Origin: Sitta carolinensis
Lineage: Eukaryota; Chordata; Aves; Passeriformes; Sittidae
Length of the DNA: 64,000 nt
Assembly (NCBI GenBank): GCA_032173965.1
Contig: JAVUNC010000019.1
Location: 15,988,234-16,052,233, forward strand
Reading direction: 5' to 3'
Numbering within the stretch: position 1 is the first letter of the stretch; each line of letters starts with the position of its first letter. A program made the translations under genes and the position numbers. Under the pieces are notes generated by a model. That model was not told the DNA's origin. It did not search any database and was given only the letters and a program-made list of their open reading frames with translations. Shown here piece by piece: positions 48,017-58,900 of the stretch.

Positions 48017-48709
48017 TGTCTTGGTTTGAGTGACAGGTGTCTGCTAAGGAAGGCAGGAGCCTCCCTGGAATGGAGAATGTAAACCCCCTCCCTCCAAATT
48101 ATTATAATTTTGAAATTAAGGGGCTCTCAGGCAAAGAGATGGGAATAGGGATAACAGTTCTTTAGTAGGAGACTTTAATAAAAATGCAGTGATACAAGAA
48201 CCAACCGCAGTGCCAGAGTCAGAACCCCCCTGCCCCCTGTGGGTCAGGGTGTTGGCAGCAGAGCCATTCCATGGGGGCTGCAGCCTCCTGCAGGGGCAGC
48301 TGTGGCTCTGCTGGAGCAGGGATCCTGCAGCAAGGGGCAGATTCCCTCTGCAGGGCCAGTGGAGCTGGAGCTGGGCCTGCTCTGCCTCTGGGCAGCCAGA
48401 GGGAAAGGCTGCCCTGCTGTTCCAGAGCTGAGATTGGAGCCAGGCAGGAATGCTTGGCTCCTGCCCTGGCTGGAGCCTCTCCCATGGGATGGTGTCAGTT
48501 TATCAGCCAGGACAGGAGACTCAGTGGCCATCAGCAGAAGCTCTCTCCTGGAGGGAGGCTGGGGTGGAAGAGATAAAGCAAAGTGCCCAGCTGGTTTTTA
48601 ACAGCTGCCCCCTGAACAGAGGAGCACCACAGCCCAGCCCTGCCCCAGTTTGAGCAGCTGGTGACAGAACACATGCTGCTGGGCACATCTGTCACTGTGA
48701 CCCAAGACA
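48017..48709 (-). mobile_element. Solo ERV LTR (type B, copy 1), minus strand
   Basis: 693 bp with perfect TGTCTTGG/CCAAGACA terminal inverted repeats. It is about 97% identical to the reverse complement of 51343-52020 by my count (roughly 17 substitutions and three indels, one of 15 bp near 48652). The sense strand is taken as minus because ATTAAA (complement of 48174-48179) then lies towards the 3' end. Flanks CACAG (48012-48016) and CACAC (48710-48714) are a 4-of-5 target duplication. Frames of 80-120 codons in it mirror those in copy 2 and are not genes. Confidence 0.92.
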
Positions 48710-49039
48710 CACACACTGACTTCCCCTCACACCTTGGTCCCCCCAGGAAAGGGCCTCGACAAAGGCAGGGAGAGGTGGAGCTCACTGCAGGCACCAGCTC
48801 CTCCCAGCAGTGACTATTTTGCTCCTCTAAAACAATCACTGGAGGGGGGTTTGAAGGTTGAAATCTTCAGCTGTGACTTAAACCTGCCAGTGAGCAGCGT
48901 TTTGCTGCCAGCTCTCCCACCCAGCAGGGACATCAGCCCCCACATCTCCCTCTTCATGCCTCCCTTCCCCTTGGTGCTCAGCTTTGTGGCTGCAGAGGAG
49001 GTGATGCTTGTGCCAGTCACCAAGGTCAGGGTGACTCAG
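48710..49039. other. Unique spacer between two LTRs
   Basis: About 330 bp without recognised repeat or gene. It contains the start of a 102-codon frame that is not supported. Confidence 0.5.
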
Positions 49040-49731
49040 TGATGGCATGGAAAGGTTTGAGTCCTTTGGGTATATTTTTTTAGAGTTAGGATTAAAAGTG
49101 TGAGAGATAGAAGTTTTGTTTAGATTTGGATGCTTATAATTTTTAATTAATGTTATAGGTTTATCAGCTGTGAGTGTTTTTATAGATTAGGTTAATAGAG
49201 TAGAAATGGTGTTTTGAGTTTTTCAGGTTGAGTTTTTAATGGTGTTTTTGTTTTTAAGGTTTTTAAGTTTCAATTATTTAATTATAAGATGCTAATTAAT
49301 TTATTTTTATTTATAATTTAATAATGAATTACTTGTATTTTGTATGGTGGATTTTTTTAACTAATTATATAAAATCCTTTAAATTTATGAAAAAGAAGGA
49401 GAAGGAGGAGAAGGAGGAGAAAGATTAACTTATGCCATAAACAATGGTAAAGGGAAGGGGGAAGACAGGGGGTTGAGACTTCATAACCTGAAGCTGTAAA
49501 TGGACAATTAACCCCCATGTGTAGATGAACCAAAGCGTATAAAAGTGTAAAAACTCGTGACCAGGATCCACCTTGGATTCAACCTGGGTGTAGCCCTAGC
49601 CAGGCTCTTGTACTGCCCAAGGTGTGTCCTTCTGGGGCCTTTCAATACACACCTATTTTGTTCTTTCACTCTGTCTAGTCTCTGTTCCAGACCAGCCTTT
49701 CTAGGCACCAGTTCTGGCACCCCAGATTGGA
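49040..49731 (+). mobile_element. ERV LTR (related to type A) with a possible primer-binding site
   Basis: Starts TGATGGCATGG (49040) and ends GGCACCA (49704-49710), about 671 bp. The 3' third matches type A: TTCATAACCTGAAGCTGTAAAT, TATAAAAG at 49538-49545, CTCGTGACCAGG, CAGGCTCTTGTACTGCCCA and CTCTGTCTAGTCTCTGTTCCAG. Four bases after the LTR end comes TGGCACCCCAGATTGGAC, which resembles a lysine-tRNA primer-binding site. If so, this is a 5' LTR plus leader, not a solo LTR. The U3 is A/T-rich and has a 36-bp purine tract (49389-49424). Confidence 0.75.
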
Positions 49732-50829
49732 CAGCCAGGCATCTGGAAAACCCCTGGACCAGAGGAACCCCCAGCTCCTGCCCCTCTAGCCCTGCCAGCA
49801 CTCCCAGCTGCAGTGCAGAAGGTATCAGAGCTCAGGAACCCTCAGGACTGGTACAGAGACACGTGAATAACTGGATAAAAGTGCTACATGCAGCACGACA
49901 GGAGCATGAATGCACACAGATACTGTCAAGGACAGCAAAGAGCACAGCCAGCCCTGCTCTAAATGCAGCCAGAATATTTATAACCTGAGTGTTCTGCCCA
50001 GGGAGCTGCAGCCTAATTTAGGCTCTTTTTTCCTGCTTACTTTCCTCTCCAGGATAACACAGGATAGTTTTCTATCATTAATCTTCAGATCCTGAACTTG
50101 TATTTCTCTTTATAGGCACAAGCTGTCCTCTTCCTGCATGGAGCAGCTGACCTGGTCACCTTTCCTGACAACACTCACAGCTCCACAGGATCAGGCCCAG
50201 ACAAGGAATAAATCATTCCCAGGTGTCTGTGCACACCCTTGAACAAGGTTCAATAGAAGTGGTTTCACACAGGAGGCTGCCCAGTCCCTGCTGGATCCTC
50301 CCATCTTGGCTTCAGAGTGATTTCCAGAATTATTCCTACTCGTTCAGTCATTTTCACCAGGCCCGAAGTCTTGTCTCCTGCTCCACACAAGTGATGTTGT
50401 GCTGCTCTTTTCATCCTCCCCAAGCTCAGCCCGTGCAGTTCTGTGCCCTGGCACAGCGAATAAATGCAAAGGGATTTTAGGAAAATGAACTGGCAGCCGT
50501 GAGGCTATGGTAAAGGATTTTTCAGGAAAATCAGCACCAGATTTGAAGCAACATTAAAGTCCTGACAAGAGCAGGCACACTGAACAGAGGTAAATGGAAT
50601 GCTGCAGGATTGTATTTTGTTAAAAACCCCAAAAAGCAGAGTTTACTGACTTAAACCACTGACCCTCACTGGCACTGGAATGGGAAAAATTATCAAACTG
50701 TTTTCATTTTGTATTTCAAATTATAACTCAAGCCCAAGTAAAGGTATTAAAAAAACAGGTATCGAAAAGCCCTCAACACTACCAACAAAAATCCAGGACT
50801 TTTCATTTTGCTAGCTAACAAATAATTCA
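49732..50829. other. Possible short retroviral leader, then unique DNA
   Basis: About 100 bp after 49731 may be leader sequence of the preceding element (CAGGCATCTGGAAAACCCCTGG). No gag frame follows. The 143-codon frame at 49557-49988 starts inside the LTR and is not supported. From about 49850 the sequence is unique. Confidence 0.45.
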
Positions 50830-51260
50830 ATTACTCACCCAGCACTAATGTAAGGGCGAAGAACCGGAGCGCTCCCTGCCATGGGCACGGGGGAGATTCA
50901 GGTGGGTAATTCCATTAGCACTCTGGAAGCCCCTTCACATAAATCTTTGTGACATTAATGAGGAAATGAGGCATCAATAATATAGGAAATCTGGTTCCTT
51001 AGCCCCACTTGAGGATCTCGAGCAAGGAACATCTCAGGTTTCCCACCTCTGCCAGGCTTACCTTGGGCATCCCTAAATCTTCACACTTTCTTCTACATTA
51101 CAGCAGTCTCATGTTATAAATCATGATTATTTTTAGCATATCTCACAGATAGAGCTAATAGTTGACCATTTAAAGAAGTAAAATCTTTATCTAAATTCTG
51201 TTTAATATCAGGCTAATTAGCTATTTGTAATGAATTTGCTTTCAAATCAGTCCCCAGAAG
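50830..51260. promoter_or_regulatory. Candidate conserved non-coding element
   Basis: Unique block with ATTCAATTACTCACCC, GGTGGGTAATTCCATTAGCAC, GACATTAATGAGGAAATGAGG and AGGCTAATTAGCTATTTG, plus a few CpGs (GCGAAGAACCGGAGCGC). Dense homeodomain cores, no repeat, no frame. It lies just before a young LTR insertion. Confidence 0.42.
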
Positions 51261-51342
51261 AGGCTCAGGGCCTGGACTGCACTGCAGTGGTTTACAGGTC
51301 TCACAGGGGCCCTGGAAGGAAGGAAATGTAAAACCTTGCAAG

Positions 51343-52020
51343 TGTCTTGGGTCACAGTGCAGATGTGCCCAGCAGCATGTGTTCAAACTGGGGCAGGGCT
51401 GGGCTGTGGTGCCCCTCTGATCATGGGGAAGCTGTTAAAAACCAGCTGGGCACTTTGCTTTATCTCTTCCACCCCAGCCTCCCTCCAGGAGAGAGCTTCT
51501 GCTGATGGCCACTGAGTCTCCTGTCCTGGCTGATAAACTGACACCATCCCATGGGAGAGGCTCCAGCCAGGGCAGGAGCCAAGCATTCCTGCCTGGCTCC
51601 AATCTCAGCTCTGGAACAGCAGGGCAGCCTTTCCCTCTGGATGCCCAGAGGCAGAGCAGGCCCAGCTCCAGCTCCACTGGCCCTGCAGAGGGAATCTGCC
51701 CCTTGCTGCAGGATCCCTGCTCCAGCAGAGCCACAGCTGCCCCTGCAGGAGGCTGCAGCCCCCATGGAATGGCTCTGCTGCCAACACCCTGACCCACAGG
51801 GGGCAGGGGGGTTCTGACTCTGGCACTGGGGTTGGTTCTTGTATCACTGCATTTTTATTAAAGTCTCCTACTAAAGAACTGTTACTCCTATTCCCATCTC
51901 TTTGCTTGAGAGTCCCTTAATTTCAAAATTATAATAATTTGGAGGGAAGGGGTTTACATCCTCCATTTCAGGGGAGGCTCCTGCCTTCCTTAGCAGACAC
52001 CTGTCCTTCAAACTGAGACA
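51343..52020 (+). mobile_element. Solo ERV LTR (type B, copy 2) with perfect 5-bp target duplication
   Basis: 678 bp, starting TGTCTTGGG and ending CTGAGACA. GCAAG occurs at 51338-51342 and again at 52021-52025, an exact 5-bp target duplication, which fits the ERVL/ERV-III or related groups. ATTAAA is at 51857-51862. Inverted relative to the near-identical copy at 48017-48709. No internal retroviral sequence adjoins it. Frames of 88-95 codons are shared with copy 1 and reflect the common LTR text. Confidence 0.95.
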
Positions 52021-52253
52021 GCAAGTCACAAGAAACACAAGAACCATCTCCTCAGCATTCACAGACTGCGATGCTCTTATAAGCCAAGCCGTGCATGAAA
52101 TCACACATTGAAAAGGAAGAGAAGGAGTTAAGCACTCGGGAGCGATCAGATCTGCTGCGTGCAGGGAAGGCACAACGCTCTGGACTCTGCCACATCCTCA
52201 CCAAGAATTGTGTGCAGGCCCTGGGTGTCCGTGCTGCCATTGTTTCATCTCCT

Positions 52254-52335
52254 TATCGGCGCCGCGCAGCGCCGCCGGCTCTGCGGCGCTTCCCAGGCAG
52301 GGCTCCCTCGGGATGCTCGGGATGTTCGCACACAC
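52254..52335. promoter_or_regulatory. Small CpG-dense cluster with hairpins
   Basis: The densest CpG patch in the window (TCGGCGCCGCGCAGCGCCGC, then CTGCGGCGCTT and CCTCGGGATGCTCGGG). AGCGCCGC (52268-52275) and GCGGCGCT (52283-52290) form an 8-bp stem with a 7-base loop. It could be a small promoter-type island or enhancer core for an unannotated transcript. No splice-donor-bounded frame with a known product is seen. Confidence 0.4.
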
Positions 52336-52958
52336 ACAGCCCAGCAGGATGAAAGCACTCCCAGCCTCTGCCCCTCTTCCTGCACGCTCTCCCTCTGCAG
52401 CCCTGCACAATGAAGGGGAAAGGAACAGCCTCTGCTTTTAAGTTAGGAAAGTAGCACGGCTGCTGGGGGAAAAGAAGAAAAAGGAAAAAAGCTGGATGCT
52501 GTTCCTGTGGTGGATCTTCCCAGGAAAGCCTGGTCTCTTGGCCTGCTAGACCTACAGGGAGATAGGACCTGCCAGATAAAATACTTCATGTTTCCCGGCA
52601 TCTGCTGCTACGTAATTGCACCAGGCTTGTTTACAATTGAAATCACAAATTATTTCAAATATTAGTATTATTTAAAAAAGATGGCCTCTCTCAAGGGTGA
52701 ATAAAATAGCAACTACCTGAATGACAGACATGTGCTTTCCTGAAATTTCTGGGTGCAAGGCCACAAGGTCCACCTCCCATGGGAAGACAGCAGCTGAAGG
52801 AAAGGACAGCAGACAGCCAGGGCTTAAACAGGAGGGGACCACAGAATCCTGCGCATATGCTTTTCTTCAATACCTGGAAGGATTTTTTTTTCCCCCTAAT
52901 TGTGAAGGGAAAGGAATGTTTTGGTGGCTAGATGAGTTTTTGGTTCTATAATGCACTC

Positions 52959-52989
<31 letters not shown>

Positions 52990-54589
52990 CAAAAAACGAT
53001 ACTGGGGGGAAAACAGACCAAAATAGCAATGTTTCTTCCTTCTGACCTACCAATTCTCCTCACATACAACTTTGAGAATTTCAAATGAAATTCTGATTGT
53101 GCTTCAGGCCTTCAGGAGCACATTAAGGGAAGATACACCTGGACACGTGGATCATAGATCCAGCACTGTTCTGCTGGGCTGCTCATTTTAGACTTTGGTC
53201 CTCTTCTCAGTGCGAGCTGTGGAAGCAGTTAACAAAGGAAAATCTCTCCCCCTCCCAACCAAACCCTCAGCTCTTTCCTGCTGGTTGGGTATGAGTCTAC
53301 ATCTCATCCTGGCAGGCACAACTTCCCCCACGTTGTGCTGCCATCACTGCACTAAGCCAAACAACTGGAGGAAAAGCTGGCATAACGCACTGCTTTTCCA
53401 CTCAGCTGAGTTTGGAGGGTGGAGACATATAATGTTTATTTTTGCCTTCCCACTACTACTTCTGCTTGGGAAGAAAAGCTCTGCAATAAGCTCAACCTTT
53501 GCAAGAGGCCCAGAAGATGCAGCTGAAGCTTTTGTGGTCTGTCCTTCCATCTCCTAGCCAGGCCTTTACAGACAAGGATTGACAAGTCCAGCAGCATTTA
53601 CAGGGCTTGCCTTCACACAGGAGCGCTGTGGCTGCAGCTGTCCTGGCCCCAGCTTGGCTAGATCTGCTTTGAGCAGTGCTGTGCCTTTCACCAAACATCC
53701 AGAGCTCTGCTAGAGCAGGAGCTGGAGCACCTCACACCACCCCAGAGCCTCCTCTCCCAACATATCTATCCCTTGAGGCTTTATAAACCAGCTTTGCAAC
53801 TATGTTGGTGGCTCAAGAATTTAATTGCGTGTCTCATGATATTGGGTGGTGGTTTTAATGAAACATGCAGCTCCTGGGGAATGAAGGAATCCCAGGGTTC
53901 ATATCAAAAGCAATTAAGTCTTCTAATTGGGGCTGCAACCTGAGAACACCCAGCAAGAAAATCCTCAAGGATGGAAATCTGAAGGTAAATAAAAAGACCC
54001 TCTTCCTTCCCTGTGCAATTTTTTGTATAAGAAAATGCTCTCAGGGTTTTCAAACTAATGATAGGGGAGGCCTGAGTCACACGTACAAAGCTTCAGCTTA
54101 GAAATGCTAATATTAATATAGAACAGGCTGGCAGGGAGAGAAGATAACAATGGCTTTAAGCATTAATAATGGCTTATTTTTCTCTACTAATAATAAGATT
54201 AAAGTGCTTGGAAGCAGGTAAAACACATACCTTGTCAGCAGCCATTGGAAATAGGGTGACACGAGGCAGTTTAACAGTGAGGCAGAATTACCAGTTGCAT
54301 CCCTTTGACACTGATATATCACCAGGGTGTGAGTTCAGTAGAATTCAGGGATTACAGGGCAGCTCTGGAGCATCTGGAATAGAAGAAAAACACACCTGAA
54401 GTTTAATGACAGCTAGAGCACTGTGACTTATGTCAAGTTTAGCTCTGGAAATTAATATCCTACCCTTTCCTAAATCTTGGAGCCCAGGAGTCAGTAAGGA
54501 ATAAAGCCTGCATTTATGATTTAATGGGAGAGGGTTTGTCTGTTTTCACAAGTCCAGCTGGCCTGCAGAGGAAGGGAAAAAGGATGGCC
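52336..54589. other. Unique non-coding DNA
   Basis: No gene recognised. A T13/A18 simple palindrome lies at 52959-52989. Frames up to 120 codons (53195-53557) have no domain. Confidence 0.55.
52959..52989. repeat. T13-A18 self-complementary tract
   Basis: Thirteen T bases are followed directly by eighteen A bases. The two halves pair perfectly over 13 bp. Simple sequence that may collapse or vary in assemblies. Confidence 0.93.
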
Positions 54590-55060
54590 AGAGTCTCATA
54601 TTCTAATTGTAAATGATGATTCCCTCATTGTTTTCTGGTTATTAAATTCATGTTGAGAAGGCTGTTTTCCTTATGTTTACACACCCACACAGTTAATTGG
54701 GAGTAAAAAGATGTCTGTTGATGGCCAGGAGTGCTAGCCCTGTTTGGGAGAAACAGGTTATCGTGCAAAATTCATGTAATTGGTTTCCATAGCCCAAAGC
54801 ATATCAGGAATAATTTCTTATAGCAGAGGAGCAGATTTATGCTGAAGTGTCCCTTGGAATTTCTCATTCAAAGGCTGATGACTCTAATGACTGCCTTCAA
54901 ATTGCTATCAGCAAAAGTCCATGCAAAAATGAAATTCAGCGTGCAATTTGGCAGCTGTATGCTCCCAGCCTTCAGCCCCTAATCTAATCTGTGCTCTAAT
55001 TTCTCTTTGTGTAGATTTGCAATTGTTATAAACACATATTATGGTATTGGTTTTTTGCAA
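54590..55060. promoter_or_regulatory. Candidate conserved non-coding element
   Basis: Long unique block with CATATTCTAATTGTAAATGATG, GGTTATTAAATTCATGTTGAG, CTGATGACTCTAATGACTGCC, CAGCCCCTAATCTAATCTGTGC and TAGATTTGCAATTG. Very low CpG and dense TAAT cores. It is cut off on the right by an LTR starting near 55081. Enhancer role is inferred from texture. Confidence 0.45.
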
Positions 55061-55080
55061 ATATTAGCGTGGATACTGTA

Positions 55081-55651
55081 TGTGTGGTGTGAAAACAGTT
55101 TTAAAGATAGCGTTTTCTTTAGGAATAAAGTAAGTTGATAAAGTGTGTTTGCAATAAGTGAACTGACTGCCTGGTCAGGGTAACACTCAGTGAAGACACC
55201 TGTTACTGATATGAAGACACCTGCTGCTGATATGCTGATATATACCGATATACACTATGCATACTGGTATATATACTGATATACCAGCTACCTGCAACGA
55301 CCATCTGCAGAAATTATAGACCAAGGCCCAAATTAAGATTGATAAGAAGAAATTAACTAAAACCACAGCAAAGAAACAAGCATGCTCTAAAAAGGCGGGA
55401 CCGAGGAATGGCCATGCAAAACACTCCTAGAAATATGGAAATTAGCTCTTACAAGAGTTTGAATATGCATGTTAAATCTATGAATATACAACAGGCTGGT
55501 ATGTATAAGGGGATGTCTCCAAAACAGCGGGTGTGCTCTTGGCTGAATGCCAAGTACCTGGCTGTAAAACTTTACTTTATTGTTTGTATCTTATTTGTAG
55601 TCTGAGGCTCCTGGGCCTGAAGTTTCTGAGTTTCTAGACTCAGTTTCTTCA
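55081..55651 (+). mobile_element. ERV LTR-like unit (type C), plus strand
   Basis: Starts at TGTGTGGTGTGAAAACAG and can be followed to GTTTCTTCA at 55651. It holds two 21-bp tandem units starting TGAAGACACCTG (55191-55211, 55212-55232, two mismatches), a quasi-palindromic GATATA-rich stretch (55240-55290), a TATA-like TGTATAAGGGG (about 55502-55512) and the 22-bp block (55533-55554) shared with the minus-strand remnant at 21005-21026. The limits are approximate. Confidence 0.65.
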
Positions 55652-55931
55652 TGATGTTTTGGTTCAGGAAGACCTGGTTCTCACAGGCTTGACATAAACA
55701 TTGCAAGTGTTGTTGTAACAAGAGTGATGTTTTGGATTCCTGTCTGTAGGACAGGCGTTCTCTGTGTCTTTCGGTTTTGGCCAATGGGATGAAGAGTTCT
55801 GGCACTCTTCTGACCAATGAGATGGCCTGCTCTAGAAGATATATAAAGAGGGTCAGGTTTTGAATAAAGATTGGAATGAGATGAATTTGCCAGAGGAGGT
55901 TCGTGTCATTTGTTACTCGCCTGCAGTGACA
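55652..55931 (+). mobile_element. Second LTR-like unit, directly abutting
   Basis: From TGATGTTTTGG (55652) to CTGCAGTGACA (55931), about 280 bp. It has a classical compact promoter: CCAAT-type boxes GGCCAATGGG (about 55779) and GACCAATGAG (about 55812), then TATATAAA at 55840-55847, then AATAAA at 55863-55868. Placing the polyadenylation signal between TATA box and expected start site is also found in alpharetroviral LTRs. It could alternatively be the 3' part of the preceding LTR-like unit. Confidence 0.6.
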
Positions 55932-58900
55932 CTAACTGTCTTTAACTTTTTCAACTTTACCAGGAAAGCGAACCATGTTTTTCACATAGTGTACACAGGA
56001 GTGATCTCAGGCTATTAGCACCAGATTTGCTCAGCCCACCAGCGCCTGCAGAAGGAGATCCTGGGTGCTGGGCCAGCCCCATCCCTCACTTGGTGTCACT
56101 CAGGCATAAAGGGACACTTGGATTGTCCCTCTTCCCAGCAGCTCCGTGGCTGGGCCAGCACACACAAACCTCAGCCCAGCCCAATGGGTGTGCTGAGCTG
56201 GGGTGAGGAGCTGCTCCCAAGGCCTGGGAGAGCCTCCCCCTCCCAGGCAGCCAGCATTTCTTCTGATGCCTTCCCTGCCAAGCCAGAGGCACCAGGACAG
56301 GGCTCAGGGAATGCCCTGCTCTTCCATGCCCCTTCCCTTGGGGTCGAGCTGCGCGCATCCCGTACAAGGAGCCGCCGCTGATTAAATTGGATCCAATGTC
56401 TGTGTTTGCCAGATGCTTTGGCTGACAAATCATTTTCCCTGTCAGACTGAGATAGGACAATGATGATAACTCAGATTTCTCCAGTCAAATGGCTTTGGAA
56501 AGCTTTCCTGCCATTACAGGCCATGAATGTCAGCGGGTTTAGCTAAGTGCAGCAAAGACTGATGGCAGCACTTTCTGCATCTCCTTTTCCCACCAGAGAG
56601 CTCTCTGTAATGCTGTCTGGCAGCTCTGCCCCAAGAAAGGAGGAAAGAAGACACCAGACATTATTCTTATGATTCTCACTCTATTGAATTTATCTTTGCT
56701 TTGCCCATTAAAAACGGGTTGCAGAAGATACCTCTGAGTTAAACACTGAATTAATTTCCTTCTGAAAAGAGAGATCTCCCTGGAATAACAAGGTGTCTAA
56801 ACAACCGAAATATACTTCCAGAGTAAGTGATGACACTGCTATTAAAAGAAAATTCAAAACAATATCATTGGAAAACATAAAACCCTGTAATAGAATTACA
56901 ACTCATTGAAGTAAATGAATGAATTTAAATCCTGACTTTGAGTCTTGTTTATCTGCCAGCTGTTTCTGGGACAGGAGCCCCAAAATTCCTCTGATATCTT
57001 TGTGGGAAAGCCCAGGAGCTTGCCACTGCTGCCACATTTAGCCTGCACCATCCAGAGACAGCTTAGAGCAACATTTTGAAGCCTTGCTTTGCAAACATAA
57101 AAGATCAAACTGGCTGCTTTTGCTGTTTGAACCGTTTCATCCCTCTTTAAAATTGAGGGAATGTGGCAGCTCTGCTTAGCATAAAGCAACAAAGCAGGTG
57201 AGGAGAGCTCAGACACTATGTTCAAGTACCATCCATCACACCATATCTTTGCCTTCCTGTTTTTGTAAGTATGGCTGTACTGACTCCTTCTGTGGCTCCT
57301 TCTCTGCTTATTTTCTTTCCAGGGAGATATCATAAGGAAATGAGAAAAGCAGAAAGGGAGAATGAAAAAAAAGGCACAGCACAGAACACTTCCTCTGCAT
57401 GGAAGGTGGAGGAAGAAAACCTGGGAAAGAGCACAAGGCTGAATAATGCACTGGGGGGAAAAAAATACAGCAGCTGGATTTGCTGGGTGAGAAGAGAATA
57501 TAACAACAAACTGAAAATCAGCCCTAAAAGACCGTTCCTGGAAGAATGGAAATATGAACAAGCATATTTGTAAGAAAAGAGTGTAAGTAAAGCAACAGGG
57601 TATACAGGTAGAGCTACGGTGAAAGAACACAGAAAATTCTCCTTATTAAAAAAGACAACGTTTTTGCTGGAGGAAAGTAGCAAAGACTATTGACAAAGCA
57701 GTTTCAACTAGAAGTCACTGAAACCACTGGAAGCTTTTGCAGTGTCTTAGACTCTGTACCAGACCCTCAGCCCTTCTTGAGCAAATAATTTGTGGGATGA
57801 ACCAGGTGTGTAAACAGCCCTGGGCTGCTCTTATGTTACCTTCAACAATGCAAAAATAATCCACGATGTAGAATTTAAGATGCCTCACTCATGCCTAGTA
57901 ATCACCATGTTTATTCCGGGGAAGAATACTGCCCCAACCTTACTTTGTAGTCAGGAAGCTGAGAGCTGGAACCAATGCTTACCCAGGCAATAAGACTTGT
58001 TGCAAAGATGAAAAACCTTGGAGAAGTGCAGGTATCAGGATCTCTCCAGCACTGAGGTGTCAGGGGAGGCACTGTGCTTTCATTCACTCTTCAGCACACA
58101 TCTGTACAGAACAGGCCCCCAAGAGAGGAACTCCTTGGCAGGAGCTGACAGGAGGGGCAGGGACAGCTGACCAAATTCTGGACTTTGGGCAGCTGGAGGA
58201 CTGCTGAAGGTACCTAGCTGTGCTGGTGAAGGCTGGAAATGTGATACTCTGGTAGCCACCAGTTAGCAAAACATCCCCTGCCTTGGTCCAAGTGTGTGCA
58301 AGCAAAACCTTTCAGGTGGGTCACCTTCCTCAGGCACCTTCTATCTAGAGTCAGCAGGAGTTTCCTCTCACCCCACCACAGCACCTGCCCTTATCTGCTG
58401 CCAGAAAGGCCTGACACAAGGGGATCTGCTAAACAAAACAACTGTGCCAAGGGAGAAACTCAATCATGCCTACTAAAGAGGGTGAAAAGACTTTCTGCAT
58501 CTAGGGAATTCACCACTGTATCCTGCTGGTGCAGTTTGCCCGCTTCTGATAATAATCTGTTGTCCCAAAAGCACTATAGCACTGCTATAGTCTCACTTTC
58601 TAAAAAGAATTTAAAAAAATCTTCTCTGCTGTAATATTTCACAAACAACAAATGCACTTATAATGATACAGTAAGAAAACTCCAAGTGCTTCCAGAGCCA
58701 GAGAGATTGATAGACTTTGCCATGGTCTGTGGGAATTTAGCCTTCGTTAAGGTCAAGCTAAATTACCTTACAAATAACTTAGCCTTTACCCACAGCTCCT
58801 TGATTCTGAGCTGATAGATTATGCAGCCATTAATCAGCTCCAGGTTTGGCCTTTTTGCTTTTGACTTTCAGAAGGTAAACTTATTCCATGCTGCTCCTCT

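Noticed and set aside
48189..48601. Frames of 80-120 codons repeated at 51435-51847 on the other strand
   Set aside because: The shared peptides arise because the two LTR copies are the same sequence. LTRs of this kind are not protein-coding.
56896..57630. 244-codon minus-strand open frame
   Set aside because: Rich in Phe, Cys, Ser and Leu as expected from pyrimidine-rich sequence. No domain, no promoter or splice context, and a chance frame of this size is plausible in 64 kb read six ways.
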